64,000 nucleotides of DNA from Mycobacterium sp. 1164985.4 (GCF_001668575.1 NZ_LZMD01000108.1:57777-121776); one strand, 5' to 3'; shown: positions 1 to 8,941, counted from the first letter of the stretch. Translations and numbers: made by a program. Notes: a model not told the origin generated them from the letters alone.

Positions 1-1143
1 GACCTCGTCGGCGATCAGCAGCGACGGCTCACGTGCCAGCGCCGCCGCGACGGCCAGGCGCTGCAACTCGCCGCCGGACAACCCGCCGGTGTCGCGTTCG
101 GCCAGGCCGTCGAGGCCCACCTCGGCCAGCAACTGGGCGACATCGGTGGCCTTGCCGGGCGGGAGCCCCCACACCACGTCGTCGGCGACACGAGTACCGA
201 GCACCTGACTCTCGGGGTGCTGCATGACGACCGCGGTGCCGCCGATGCGGCCCAACCCGACGGCGCCCGGCCGTTCGATGGTGCCCGCCGTCGGCTCCCG
301 GCCCGCCAGCATCAGCATCAGCGTCGTCTTGCCCGACCCGTTGGCGCCCGTCACCGCGAGGTGCTCGCCCGGTTCGACGCGCAGCGACACCGGACCGAGG
401 GCGTCGTGGTCGGTGTTCGGGTAGCGGAACCGGACGTCGAGCAGCCGCGCCGGCACCGGGGCGATGGCGCCGACGTCTTTCGAGGACTCCAGTTTGTGGA
501 CATCGGGGATGCCGGCAAGGCGCTCCATCACCCGCGACAGGGCCCACCATCCGACGAGGCTGACGAAGGTGATCGACATCACCCCGGCGCCGAAGAACAA
601 CAACGGCCAGTAGTCCAGCGCCGTCGCGAAGTCGCGCTTCAGACGGTCGGCCGCGCCCTCCATGTCGGGGATGCGGGCGATCACCGCGGCCAGCCCGTTG
701 ATGTTGGCCGTGACGGATTCGAAGATCAGGTGGCGCAGGCGCGACAGGATGGACAGCGCCACCACTGCGGCCACGCCGAACACCGCACCGGCGACCAACG
801 CCGCGAACAGCACCGTCGGGGTGCCACGCCCGCGGCGTTTGACGATGCCGGTCAATCCGCCGATGTAAGCGCAGTTCATAACGGTCATGAAGCCGCCCAT
901 ACCGGCAATCAGGAAGGCGATGATGCCACCTGCGACAGTCGCGGTGAGCAGCACACGCACCCGGTAGCGATAAGCCAGCAGACCCATCGGCACGGTGCCA
1001 AGCAGCGCCAGGCCGGCCGCGAACGGAACGACCACGGCAAAGATCGCGATGGCCGCGCACAGCGCCGCAATGACGGAGGCCTGCGCGAGTTCGACGGGAC
1101 GTAGAGGGCCGGTATGGCGAGTTCGGCCCCCGGTCGCGGTCAT
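1..1143 (-). CDS. ECF-type ABC transporter, membrane domain fused to ATPase (partial; Rv2326c-like)
   Basis: The gene starts at ATG 1143 and runs off the left edge, leaving 381 codons. Residues 1 to about 225 form a very hydrophobic DUF2232-like membrane region with several transmembrane segments. An ABC ATPase follows: Walker A GANGSGKTT at about residues 264-272, signature LSGGELQR further on, and the Walker B segment (LLIADE) cut by the window edge. Membrane domain plus ATPase in one chain, beside a MarR gene, matches the M. tuberculosis Rv2326c/Rv2327 arrangement, where the next gene encodes an EcfT-like protein. The transporter probably imports a vitamin or metal through an energy-coupling-factor mechanism. 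The substrate cannot be read from the sequence. Confidence 0.85.
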   Translation of the reverse strand, partial: MTATGGRTRHTGPLRPVELAQASVIAALCAAIAIFAVVVPFAAGLALLGTVPMGLLAYRYRVRVLLTATVAGGIIAFLIAGMGGFMTVMNCAYIGGLTGIVKRRGRGTPTVLFAALVAGAVFGVAAVVALSILSRLRHLIFESVTANINGLAAVIARIPDMEGAADRLKRDFATALDYWPLLFFGAGVMSITFVSLVGWWALSRVMERLAGIPDVHKLESSKDVGAIAPVPARLLDVRFRYPNTDHDALGPVSLRVEPGEHLAVTGANGSGKTTLMLMLAGREPTAGTIERPGAVGLGRIGGTAVVMQHPESQVLGTRVADDVVWGLPPGKATDVAQLLAEVGLDGLAERDTGGLSGGELQRLAVAAALAREPSLLIADEV

Positions 1144-1190
1144 TGCACGATTCTGCCAGCCGCGACGGGCCGCCCCCCACGGCCCGCTGT

Positions 1191-1219
1191 TTGAAACGCA
1201 TAGCAAAACTATGTAATCT
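1191..1219 (+). promoter_or_regulatory. Promoter and likely operator of the marR gene
   Basis: A TTGAAA -35 element (1191-1196) and a TAATCT -10 element (1214-1219) are separated by exactly 17 bp. The spacer contains a perfect inverted repeat, CATAG-CAAAA-CTATG (1199-1213). Transcription would start about 7 bp past the -10 element, at or next to ATG 1227, so the mRNA is probably leaderless. A palindrome between -35 and -10 is where an autorepressing MarR dimer would bind. The site also lies upstream of the divergent transporter gene (start 1143). Confidence 0.65.
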
Positions 1220-1226
1220 GGACGAC

Positions 1227-1667
1227 ATGACCCAGACGCTCGGAGCTGATCTGCTGTCCGTGGTCGCCCGGATCAACCGATTGGCCACACAGCGGGTTCG
1301 TCTGCCCCTCGGATACGCCCAAGCACGACTGCTGTCCACGATCGAGGACCAGGGCGAAGCCCGTATCTCCGATCTCGCCGCGCTCGACCACTGCTCGCAG
1401 CCCACGATGACGACGCAGGTTCGTCGCCTCGAGGACGCGGGCATGGTGTCGCGAGCGGTGGATCCCGAGGACGCCCGCGCCGTGCTGATCCGCATCACCC
1501 CGAAGGGGGTGGACACCCTTCGGCAGGTGCGGTTGGACCGCGGTGCGGCGATCGATCCATACCTCGAACGGCTCGATGCCTCCGACCGGGAGACGCTCGG
1601 CGAGGCGGTGCGCGTCTTGCGCCGGCTTCTCGACGATGCGTCGTCGCCGAACACGATCACCAATTAA
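1227..1667 (+). CDS. MarR family transcriptional regulator (Rv2327-like)
   Basis: This 146-residue protein has the usual MarR length and layout: an N-terminal helix, a winged helix-turn-helix (ISDLAALDHCSQPTMTTQVRRL region, about residues 47-68, then a wing containing DPEDARAV) and a C-terminal dimerisation helix. ATG 1227 is preferred over an upstream TTG at 1143 because a well-formed promoter ends just before it. The divergent ABC/ECF transporter and the MFS gene 22 bp downstream are the likely targets. The ligand is unknown. The M. tuberculosis counterpart of the pair is Rv2326c-Rv2327. Confidence 0.85.
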   Translation: MTQTLGADLLSVVARINRLATQRVRLPLGYAQARLLSTIEDQGEARISDLAALDHCSQPTMTTQVRRLEDAGMVSRAVDPEDARAVLIRITPKGVDTLRQVRLDRGAAIDPYLERLDASDRETLGEAVRVLRRLLDDASSPNTITN

Positions 1668-1689
1668 CCCTTAAGGAGAGTTCGCCCGT

Positions 1690-2895
1690 ATGTGGCGTCA
1701 ACCCAAAGCTGTCTGGGCAGTTGCCTTCGCGTGCGTCGTCGCGTTCATGGGCATCGGTCTCGTCGATCCGATCCTCAAGCCCATCGCCGAAACGCTCAAC
1801 GCGTCGCCGTCCCAGGTGTCGTTGTTGTTCACCAGTTACATGGCGGTCATGGGCGTGGCCATGCTCATCACCGGCGTGGTGTCCAGCCGCATCGGCCCCA
1901 AGCGCACGCTGCTGTTGGGACTGGTCGTCATCATCGTCGGCGCCGGCCTGGCCGGAATGTCCGCCGATGTGATGGAAATCGTTGGCTGGCGTGCACTTTG
2001 GGGTCTCGGCAATGCGTTGTTCATCGCCACGGCGCTGGCGACGATCGTGAGCTCGGCGCGCGGGTCTGTGGCCCAGGCGATCATCCTCTACGAGGCGGCG
2101 CTGGGGTTGGGCATCGCGGTGGGGCCGCTCGTCGGTGGTCTGCTGGGGTCGATCTCGTGGCGCGGACCGTTCTTCGGGGTGTCGGCGCTGATGGCGTTCG
2201 CGCTCGTGGTCACGGCCTTCCTGTTGCCGTCGACGCCGCGCGCCGAACGCGCGACAACGCTGGCCGATCCCTTCCGCGCGCTACGTCATCGCGGCCTGCT
2301 CGGCGTGGCGATCACCGCGCTGCTGTACAACTTCGGCTTCTTCACCCTGCTGGCGTTCACGCCGTTCCCGCTCGACATGAGCGCCTATCAGATCGGCCTG
2401 ATCTTCTTCGGCTGGGGCGTCGCGCTGGCCTTCACGTCGGTGGTGGTGGCGCCGCGGCTTCAGCACCGGTTCGGCACCGTGCCCGTGCTGCTGGTCAACC
2501 TGTTGGCGATGACGGCGACGCTGCTGGTGATGGCCGTCGAGACCAACAACAAGGCCGTGCTCGCGACGTGCGTGGTGGTCGCGGGGTTGTTCATCGGCAT
2601 CAACAACACGCTGATCACCGAGACCGTGATGAAGGCCGCGCCGGTCGAGCGCGGCGTCGCCTCGGCGGCCTACAGTTTCGTGCGGTTCTCCGGCGCCGCG
2701 CTGGCGCCGTGGCTGGCGGGCGTGCTCGGCGAGCAGGTCAACGTCCACATGCCGTATTGGGTCGGCGCGGGCGCCGTACTGCTCGGCGCGGGCGTGCTCG
2801 CGCTCACCCGCTCGCACCTCGCGGGCATCGACGTCGAGGAGCGAGAACTCGACGCGTTCAGCGAGGCGACCGCGGTGACCGTCGGCGACAGCTGA
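1690..2895 (+). CDS. MFS transporter
   Basis: This 401-residue protein has about 12 hydrophobic segments and an MFS motif-A-like loop between TM2 and TM3 (SSRIGPKRTLLLG, near residues 65-77). The N-terminal GIGLVDPILKPIAETL segment is typical of drug:H+ antiporter-like members. A strong ribosome site (AAGGAGAG, 1672-1679) precedes ATG 1690. It starts 22 bp after marR and is probably cotranscribed with it, which suggests a small-molecule exporter induced by the MarR ligand. It ends directly against the convergent amidohydrolase gene with no spacer. The substrate is not predictable. Confidence 0.85.
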   Translation: MWRQPKAVWAVAFACVVAFMGIGLVDPILKPIAETLNASPSQVSLLFTSYMAVMGVAMLITGVVSSRIGPKRTLLLGLVVIIVGAGLAGMSADVMEIVGWRALWGLGNALFIATALATIVSSARGSVAQAIILYEAALGLGIAVGPLVGGLLGSISWRGPFFGVSALMAFALVVTAFLLPSTPRAERATTLADPFRALRHRGLLGVAITALLYNFGFFTLLAFTPFPLDMSAYQIGLIFFGWGVALAFTSVVVAPRLQHRFGTVPVLLVNLLAMTATLLVMAVETNNKAVLATCVVVAGLFIGINNTLITETVMKAAPVERGVASAAYSFVRFSGAALAPWLAGVLGEQVNVHMPYWVGAGAVLLGAGVLALTRSHLAGIDVEERELDAFSEATAVTVGDS

Positions 2896-4062
2896 TCAAC
2901 TGCGCGGGAACCGCAGCATGCGGCGGGCGTTCTCCTCGACAATCAGCGCACACTCCCCGTCCGGAACGCCGGCCAACACCTCCGCGGCCCGCTTGCGCGA
3001 GTTCGGCCAGTTCGAATCCGAATGCGGGAAGTCGATTTCGAGCGTGATGCGGTCGACGCCGATGGTGTACCGGTTCTCCAGGCCGTGCTCGTCATCGATG
3101 AAGCAGCCGTAGAAGTGCGATCGGAACAGATCCGAAGGGCGCGAGTCGAAGTCGATCGGCTGGTAGTACCGGTGCCGCTCCCACACGTAGTCGGCGCGTT
3201 CCAGGATGTAGGGCACCCATCCGATACCGCCCTCGGACAGCGAGAACTGCAGATCCGGAAACTTCTGCAGCTTGCCGGAGAACAGCAGATCGACGGTGGT
3301 CCACATCAGGTTCGTCGAGAACAGCGTGATCGCCACCGCGAACGGCGCGTCCGGTAGGGCCGGCGCCGGCGAGTTGGCCAGCGCCGAATACGAAAATCCC
3401 GGAACGAACGAGCCGGAGCCGAAGTGCAGCGACACCGGCATTTTCGCGTCGGAGCACACCTGCCACAGTCCGTCCCAGTGGTCGGAGTGGAACGAGGGCA
3501 GGCCCATCGGCACGGGACTGTCGGGGAATGACACGGTGCGCGCACCCTTTTCGGCGACGCGTTCGGCCTCAGCGACGGTTTCGTCGATGTCCCACACCGG
3601 CAGGATCGCCAGCGGAATGTAGCGCTCCGGGGCGGTGGCGCACCACTCGTCGATGTAGAAGTCGTTCCACGCCTTGACGCACAGCAGCGCGAGTTCCTTG
3701 TCCTGGCCGCGGAAGAACGTGCTGCCGCCGAATCCCGGGAACGACGGAAAGCACAGCGCAGCCTGCACGCCGTCGAGATCCATGTCCGCGATGCGGGCCA
3801 CCGGGTCGTAACAGCCCGGGATCATGTCCTCGTAGCGGACGGGATCCATCCCCCACTCCTCGGGCGGCTTGCCCGCGACCGCGTTGAGGCCGATTGTCGG
3901 CAGGATCTGCCCGTCGTAACTCCACAGATGCCGGCCTTCGATTTCCACGATGCGCGGGCCGTTTTCGTGAAATCTCGCCGGTAGCCGGTCCTGCCAGACG
4001 CGCGGATGTTCGATCAGGTGGTCGTCGACCGAGACGATCTGATGGTTGTCCTGCAATGGCAT
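2896..4062 (-). CDS. Amidohydrolase family protein (amidohydrolase 2)
   Basis: This 388-residue protein belongs to the amidohydrolase_2 group of TIM-barrel metal hydrolases and decarboxylases. The N-terminal metal motif is DDH at residues 13-15, an SLHFGSGS strand carries the second histidine, and the C-terminal IDFPHSDSNWP segment supplies the usual late aspartate. Members in mycobacteria hydrolyse or decarboxylate many compounds and are often annotated only by fold. It sits at the edge of the catabolic locus and faces a small divergent gene only 35 bp away. A role in degrading a ring or ester in the same pathway is inference only. Confidence 0.8.
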   Translation of the reverse strand: MPLQDNHQIVSVDDHLIEHPRVWQDRLPARFHENGPRIVEIEGRHLWSYDGQILPTIGLNAVAGKPPEEWGMDPVRYEDMIPGCYDPVARIADMDLDGVQAALCFPSFPGFGGSTFFRGQDKELALLCVKAWNDFYIDEWCATAPERYIPLAILPVWDIDETVAEAERVAEKGARTVSFPDSPVPMGLPSFHSDHWDGLWQVCSDAKMPVSLHFGSGSFVPGFSYSALANSPAPALPDAPFAVAITLFSTNLMWTTVDLLFSGKLQKFPDLQFSLSEGGIGWVPYILERADYVWERHRYYQPIDFDSRPSDLFRSHFYGCFIDDEHGLENRYTIGVDRITLEIDFPHSDSNWPNSRKRAAEVLAGVPDGECALIVEENARRMLRFPRS

Positions 4063-4097
4063 GGTGTGCCTCCTAAGCTCTCGGTAACGTGGGCTGC

Positions 4098-4400
4098 ATG
4101 GAAGATGCGGAATCGTCTGAGGGTCCCGGCACGACGCGCAAGCGGGTCGACGAGGACGACCACGACCTGCTCACGTTCGGTGAAGTCGGTGAACGGCTCC
4201 GCATCGAAATCGCCTCCGCCCGAACCGCTGTCGAGCAATCGGAGTCCAGCGGCGACGCCGCCGCCCTCGAACAGGCCCGCGCGCGCCTGGCCGCGCTCGA
4301 GTCCGCCGCCAAGCGCAACAGCGCCGGAGGCATCAACGACGCGAACTTCGAGAAGTTCTTCGGGTATTCGGGCACCGCGAAACGCAATCTGCCCGAGTAG
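4098..4400 (+). CDS. Small charged coiled-coil protein, unknown function
   Basis: This is a 100-residue protein from ATG 4098; an in-frame GTG at 4089 would add three residues. It is rich in Glu, Arg and Ala. The FGEVGERLRIEIASARTAVE segment followed by heptad-like alanine and leucine spacing suggests a long helix or coiled coil. The C-terminal part (DANFEKFFGYSGTAKRN) is more globular. No catalytic motif or membrane segment is visible. It is divergent from the amidohydrolase gene and convergent with the AveC-like gene. Small proteins of this sort recur near lipid-catabolism genes in mycobacteria, but I do not know a function. Confidence 0.7.
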   Translation: MEDAESSEGPGTTRKRVDEDDHDLLTFGEVGERLRIEIASARTAVEQSESSGDAAALEQARARLAALESAAKRNSAGGINDANFEKFFGYSGTAKRNLPE

Positions 4401-4431
4401 CCGTTCGTCGCGCGCACTGTTGTCACCGTTC

Positions 4432-5457
4432 TCATGGCCGCGGTGGGCAGGGTGGATTCGGTCCCACTCCACACATCCCGTGATGGATGTAGCTGGGCAC
4501 GTCGACGGCCGGTGGCTGCACCTCGGCGTGCTGGTTGACCAGGTTGAAGCCCAGGTTGAACACCAGCATGATCAGGTTGAACACCGCTGTGAGCGCCAGG
4601 ATTCGCACCCCGGTGACCGTGCGCTTGTTCTTCAGCTGGTCGATGCCGATGTCGGAGATCATCCGGCCGTTGCGGTCGCGCAGACAGTAGATGGCGATGG
4701 ACGAGACGCTGACCAGGCCGCCGAAGACGATGCCTTCGTACAGCGGGAACTGGTACATGGTGCCTTTGAAGATCGACCAGGTGTCGTCCACGCGCAGGTA
4801 GGTCCACAACCCGATGCGGTGGAAATACTGCTCCAACACGATGTCGAGCACGATGAACAGCACCAGCATCGCCGCCAACACGCCCGCGGTGTTGATGCGC
4901 GGCCACACTTTTCGCATCCGGGCGATCACCTGATCGATGCCCATGATGGCCAACGGTGTCAGCAGGATGTAGCTGGCGAGGAAGTAGATGATCGGCTGCG
5001 GGTTCTCGGCGCCCTTGTCCACCCATCCGGGGATGAACTCACCCCACGTGCCCATGTTGAAGAAGCCCGCGTTGTACCCGAACACGGGCCGCACGGCGTT
5101 CACGCCGGGGTCCTGCCAAGCGGCGAGCAGCCACGCCACCACGAAGATGCCGACGGGCGGAAGTTGCCTGTCGCGCCGGGTCTTTCGGATCATCCAGATC
5201 AGGAAGACCACGCCGCCGATCATGCATCCGATCTCCCAGAACCGGATCCAGGCGATGCTCGACGCGGGGATCGGGTCGGGCCCGGTGGGCGCCGGCGCGA
5301 ACTTGTCCGAGAAGACCCAGCGTCCGTAGACGTAGAGCTGGAACACCACGAAGAGCGCCCCCAGCCGGGCCAGCCAGACGATCGGGGGCGAGTCGCGGTA
5401 GGTCTTGGTGGGCTCGGGGAGGAACTCGGGGGCGTCGGTGTGGTGGTGGGTGGTCAC
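4432..5457 (-). CDS. AveC-family (spirocyclase-like) membrane protein
   Basis: This 341-residue protein has about six to seven hydrophobic segments. Conserved-looking stretches (DPGVNAVRPVFGYNAGFFN, TYLRVDDTW, YEGIVFGG) resemble the mycobacterial AveC-like family. AveC itself is the bifunctional dehydratase/spirocyclase of avermectin synthesis, but the roles of mycobacterial relatives are not settled. GTG 5457 overlaps the TGA of the upstream gene (GTGA), which implies translational coupling, and a His-Thr-rich N-terminus follows. It is the last gene of the five-gene minus-strand operon starting at 10089. A role in cyclising or dehydrating a pathway intermediate, or in handling a membrane-bound one, is a guess. 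Confidence 0.7.
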   Translation of the reverse strand: MTTHHHTDAPEFLPEPTKTYRDSPPIVWLARLGALFVVFQLYVYGRWVFSDKFAPAPTGPDPIPASSIAWIRFWEIGCMIGGVVFLIWMIRKTRRDRQLPPVGIFVVAWLLAAWQDPGVNAVRPVFGYNAGFFNMGTWGEFIPGWVDKGAENPQPIIYFLASYILLTPLAIMGIDQVIARMRKVWPRINTAGVLAAMLVLFIVLDIVLEQYFHRIGLWTYLRVDDTWSIFKGTMYQFPLYEGIVFGGLVSVSSIAIYCLRDRNGRMISDIGIDQLKNKRTVTGVRILALTAVFNLIMLVFNLGFNLVNQHAEVQPPAVDVPSYIHHGMCGVGPNPPCPPRP

Positions 5458-6464
5458 GTGACTGCTCCTGTCCGCGTGAAGGCCTCGATGACCTTCGTGC
5501 TGTACTGCCTGCGCCGTCGCGGGCTGACGAGAAAACCTGGCGGGGAATGGAATCCGAGGTCGGGAAGCGCGTTGCGGGCGGCGAGCATCGCGCGCGCCTG
5601 CTCGGTGTCGCCGCACGCCGCCATCGCCCACAGCATGTCGTCGGTGACGTGCCTGCCGATCGCGCGCGCGTCTCCCCCGGCGAAGTCCGCCCGGATCGCG
5701 GCCACCTGGTCCTGCCAGCCATGCAGGGCGACCAGCGAGTCGTAGGTCTTGACGGTCAGATAGAACGCGATCTGCAGCTTGGCGTCGTCGATCGCGCGCT
5801 GGGGGTCCTCGTCGTCGATCGCGGTGATCACCCAGCCCCACCGCAACAGGCTCGCGGGGTCGCGGCCGGCGCGTTGCGCACCCAGCGCCAGATTCGGCTC
5901 AACGATTTCGGTCCACCATCGGTCGGTGAACAACCCGTGTCCGAGGACGCCGTCGGCCACACCGCCCACGGTGCGCAGCATGTGGACATTGAACGCACCC
6001 AACAGTATCGGCACCTCGATCCGTCCCAGGACAGGCGCTTGGATCCGGGCGTCGATGTGGTAGAAGTCGCCGTCGAAGGCGATTCGCTCACCGTTGTCCG
6101 CCTCCAGAAACGCCCGGATGCAGCGCACCAGCTCGGCCATCCGCGGCGCCGGATGTGAGGAGTCAACCCCGAACCAGTCGCGGTTCATCCGGCCCGTTCC
6201 CGCGCCCAGCCCGAGGAACACCCGGCCGGGCGCGATCTTGTCCAGGTGCCGGGCGGCCGCGGCGTGGACGAACGGCGACCGGGCGAACGCGTATGCGATG
6301 CCCGGCCCGATGCGCGCGGTGGTGGTTTCGTGCGCCATCTCCGACGCAGTGACATACGCGCCGGTGTCGGCGAACTCGCCCGCGCAGAATGCCGCTGCTC
6401 CAGCGGATTCGGCCTGTCTCGCGAGTTCACCGCCCGGCCACGGCATCGCCCACTGCATCGGCAC
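5454..6464 (-). CDS. LLM-class (F420-type) oxidoreductase
   Basis: This 336-residue protein has the luciferase-like TIM-barrel pattern: AGAAAFCAGEF near the N-terminus, RIGPGIAYAFARSP, and GRVFLGLGAGTGRMNRDWFG around residues 80-100. This pattern is common in mycobacterial F420-dependent enzymes, although FMN-dependent relatives look similar. It probably reduces or oxidises a pathway intermediate. The start is GTG 6464, with ATG 6458 as an alternative two codons in. It lies 6 bp after the SDR gene, and its stop overlaps the AveC-like start. It belongs to the operon transcribed from the divergent promoter near 10.1 kb. Confidence 0.8.
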   Translation of the reverse strand: MPMQWAMPWPGGELARQAESAGAAAFCAGEFADTGAYVTASEMAHETTTARIGPGIAYAFARSPFVHAAAARHLDKIAPGRVFLGLGAGTGRMNRDWFGVDSSHPAPRMAELVRCIRAFLEADNGERIAFDGDFYHIDARIQAPVLGRIEVPILLGAFNVHMLRTVGGVADGVLGHGLFTDRWWTEIVEPNLALGAQRAGRDPASLLRWGWVITAIDDEDPQRAIDDAKLQIAFYLTVKTYDSLVALHGWQDQVAAIRADFAGGDARAIGRHVTDDMLWAMAACGDTEQARAMLAARNALPDLGFHSPPGFLVSPRRRRQYSTKVIEAFTRTGAVT

Positions 6465-6470
6465 GTCCGA

Positions 6471-7325
6471 TCAGAACTTCAGGGTGGCGCCGGCGTCGAC
6501 CTTGAGCTGCAGCCCCGTCACGTAACGGGATTCGTCGGAGGCCAGGTAGCAGATGCCGTGCGAGATGTCCTCGGGTTCCACGTAGGGAATCGGCATGCCC
6601 TGCATCATCGGGAAGGTCAGGATCGCGTCGTCGAGCGACGGATGCTCGAGGTCGGGCCGGAACATCTTGTACATCGACTCGTTGTGCAGCATCGGGGTGT
6701 TGACGTTGGTCGGGTGCACCACGTTGACCCGGATCGATTTCGGAGCCAACTGAGTGGCCAGCGCCATCGTGTACTTGTCGATGAACTGCTTGGCCAGGTT
6801 GTAGCCCGCTCCCCCGGAGCCGTTCGGGCCCATGCTCGCTGCCGGGCCGGCCTTTTCGGCCAGCAGCCCGGCCACCGATCCCACCGTGATGATCGATGCG
6901 CCGGCCGAAAGGTACGGCAAGGCAACGTGGATTGTGTTCACCACGCCGAGGAAGTCGACGTCGAAAGCGTTGGCGAAGGCGTCGATGGGCTGGTCGGAAC
7001 CGAGCGGACAGATGCCGGCGTTGGCGACAACCACATCGAGCTTGCCGAGTTCTCCCACCGCGGACTTCAGCGCGTCGGCGAGCGCGGCGCGGTCACGCAC
7101 GTCGACGACGGCCGTCACCGCTCGGCGACCGGTCTTCTCAACCTCTCGGCCGGCCTCCTCGAGGTCGTGCTCGGTGGACAGCGCGTATTCGTTGTGTTCG
7201 ACGTCGCCGCAGATGTCGAAGAGGATGATGTCGGCGCCTTCCTCGGCAAGCCGCACGGCATGCGACCGGCCCTGCCCTCGGGCGCCACCGGTGATGAGGA
7301 CGACCTTGTCCTGCACTCTGCCCAC
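6471..7325 (-). CDS. Mycofactocin-coupled SDR family oxidoreductase
   Basis: This 284-residue short-chain dehydrogenase has the nucleotide motif TGGARGQG at residues 12-19 and catalytic Ser150, Tyr175 and Lys179. GARGQGRSHA together with the long insertion after DICGD marks the mycofactocin-associated SDR group, whose members keep a tightly bound NAD cofactor and hand electrons to mycofactocin. It probably oxidises an alcohol or 3-hydroxy intermediate of the pathway to a ketone. It starts at GTG 7325, 23 bp after the acyl-CoA synthetase gene. If the assignment is right, the organism must encode the mft genes elsewhere; none is in this window. Confidence 0.85.
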   Translation of the reverse strand: MGRVQDKVVLITGGARGQGRSHAVRLAEEGADIILFDICGDVEHNEYALSTEHDLEEAGREVEKTGRRAVTAVVDVRDRAALADALKSAVGELGKLDVVVANAGICPLGSDQPIDAFANAFDVDFLGVVNTIHVALPYLSAGASIITVGSVAGLLAEKAGPAASMGPNGSGGAGYNLAKQFIDKYTMALATQLAPKSIRVNVVHPTNVNTPMLHNESMYKMFRPDLEHPSLDDAILTFPMMQGMPIPYVEPEDISHGICYLASDESRYVTGLQLKVDAGATLKF

Positions 7326-7348
7326 GTTCGTTTCCTTTCGTCGGATAT

Positions 7349-8941
7349 CTATCGGCCGGTCGTGTCGAGTTGTTCTCTGAGACGGTGCTTTTGCACCTTG
7401 CCGCTGATGGTGCGCGGGAGCTCCGGGACCACCACGATGCGTTCGGGGGTCTTCTGGCGGGCCAGCCCGCAGGCCGCGAAGTGCGCTGCGGCGTCGGCGG
7501 TGTCGAAGGATCTGCCCTCCTGGAGCACGACGAACACACAGACCCGTTCGCCGTATTTCTCGTCGGGGGCGCCCACCGCGGCGGCTTCGGCCACTGCGGG
7601 GTGGCTGCTGACGACGTCCTCGACTTCCTTCGACGAGATGTTCTCGCCGCCCCGCACGATGATGTCCTTCTTGCGGTCGGTGATGGTCAGGAAACCGTCG
7701 GCATCCATGCGCCCGACGTCTCCGGTGCGGAACCAGCCGTCGACGAAGCCGGCCTCGGTGAAGCGGGGGTCGGTATAGCCCCGGAACAGTTCCGGTCCCT
7801 GCGTGAGGATTTCACCGTCGGCTCCGGTTGGCACGTCGCGACCGTGCTCGTCGACCAGTCGGATCTGGGTGCCCGGAGCGATCCGGCCGTCGGTGTCGGC
7901 CCTCTTGTCCAACGGATCCTCCGGGCGGCCGACGCTGATCGTGGGGTGTTCGCTGGACCCGTAGCAGCGGTAGGCGCCGATGCCGAACCGATCCGCGCGC
8001 CGGATCAGCGTGCCCGCGACGCCGGCGGCTCCGGTGGTGTACTCGCGCAGGCTCGACACATCGAGGCCATCGCGCTCGGCGACGTCGAGAATGCCACCGA
8101 GGTGGATCGGTGCACCGGCGGAGACGCTCACGCCGTGCTGGGCGATGAGCCGGGCGGCGGCTTCGGGGTTCCACGCGTCCATGGCGATCGTGTTCCCGGC
8201 GCGGCACAGCATGCGCAGGATGCCCAGGGCCCCGGCGATGTGTCCGGCCGGGAACACCGCCAGCGTGCTCTGGTCGACGTCGGTGTGGCGCAGCGCATCC
8301 ATCGCACGCAGTTCCCCCAGCAGCGAGCCGTGGGTGTGCTGGACGCCCTTGGGCTCGGCGGTCGTCCCCGAGGTGTAGACCAGTACCGCGCGGCTGTCTG
8401 ATTCAGGGTGAAACTGCGTGAAATCCGTTGCCGGCGTTCGGGTCAGCTCTTCGATGGGGATGGTGCCCGCGGCCGCGCCGCCCACCACGATGCGGTGCCG
8501 CAGCTCGGGCAGGTCGGCCAGTGCCGCCACGGTCGCACCGGTATCGCGGTTGCGGAGCTCGCGCGCCAGCACGATGGCGCGCGCCCCCGACTGTCGGGCG
8601 ATGAAGGCGACCTCGGCCGGCCCGTAGATCGGCACGATGGGCAGCACCACCGCACCGCACAGCCAGGCCGCGGCGTGGACGGAGAAGCATTCGCGCCAAT
8701 TCGGCAATTGGACGGCGACGATGTCACCCGGCCGGATCCCCAGCCCCGCCAGACCGGCCGCCAACCGCATGCTCTCGTCGAACAGTTCGGCGGTGGTGAA
8801 CCGATCGGGACGGTCCGCGCTGTGCACCATGACCGCGGTGTCAGGGTGTTCGCGGATGAACCCGGCGATCTCGTCGGGGATGTTGTCCGCGGATGCCACC
8901 GCCGGGCGGCCGGATTCGGTCAGCACGACAACAGCACGCAT
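7349..8941 (-). CDS. Acyl-CoA synthetase (FadD-like, AMP-forming)
   Basis: This is a 530-residue member of the adenylate-forming family. The P-loop VYTSGTTAEPKG, the GSSEHPTIS segment at the A5 motif position, GWFRTGDVGRMDADGF (A7) and the C-terminal lysine motif PRTISGKVQKHRL are all present. It should activate a carboxylic acid to its CoA thioester with ATP. ATG 8941 overlaps the upstream gene by 22 nt; longer in-frame extensions to 9034 would lie inside that gene and lack family similarity. It feeds the dehydrogenases and hydratases of the locus. The chain or ring specificity is unknown. Confidence 0.88.
   Translation of the reverse strand: MRAVVVLTESGRPAVASADNIPDEIAGFIREHPDTAVMVHSADRPDRFTTAELFDESMRLAAGLAGLGIRPGDIVAVQLPNWRECFSVHAAAWLCGAVVLPIVPIYGPAEVAFIARQSGARAIVLARELRNRDTGATVAALADLPELRHRIVVGGAAAGTIPIEELTRTPATDFTQFHPESDSRAVLVYTSGTTAEPKGVQHTHGSLLGELRAMDALRHTDVDQSTLAVFPAGHIAGALGILRMLCRAGNTIAMDAWNPEAAARLIAQHGVSVSAGAPIHLGGILDVAERDGLDVSSLREYTTGAAGVAGTLIRRADRFGIGAYRCYGSSEHPTISVGRPEDPLDKRADTDGRIAPGTQIRLVDEHGRDVPTGADGEILTQGPELFRGYTDPRFTEAGFVDGWFRTGDVGRMDADGFLTITDRKKDIIVRGGENISSKEVEDVVSSHPAVAEAAAVGAPDEKYGERVCVFVVLQEGRSFDTADAAAHFAACGLARQKTPERIVVVPELPRTISGKVQKHRLREQLDTTGR

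Noticed and set aside
29..1663. A long open frame on the minus strand covering the transporter and marR genes.
   Set aside because: It is very rich in Arg, has no domain pattern, and overlaps two genes with clear motifs; such frames are common in high-GC DNA.
4006..5745. A 579-codon plus-strand frame opposite the AveC-like gene.
   Set aside because: It is an antisense shadow with His, Asp and Gln-rich low-complexity sequence and no motif.
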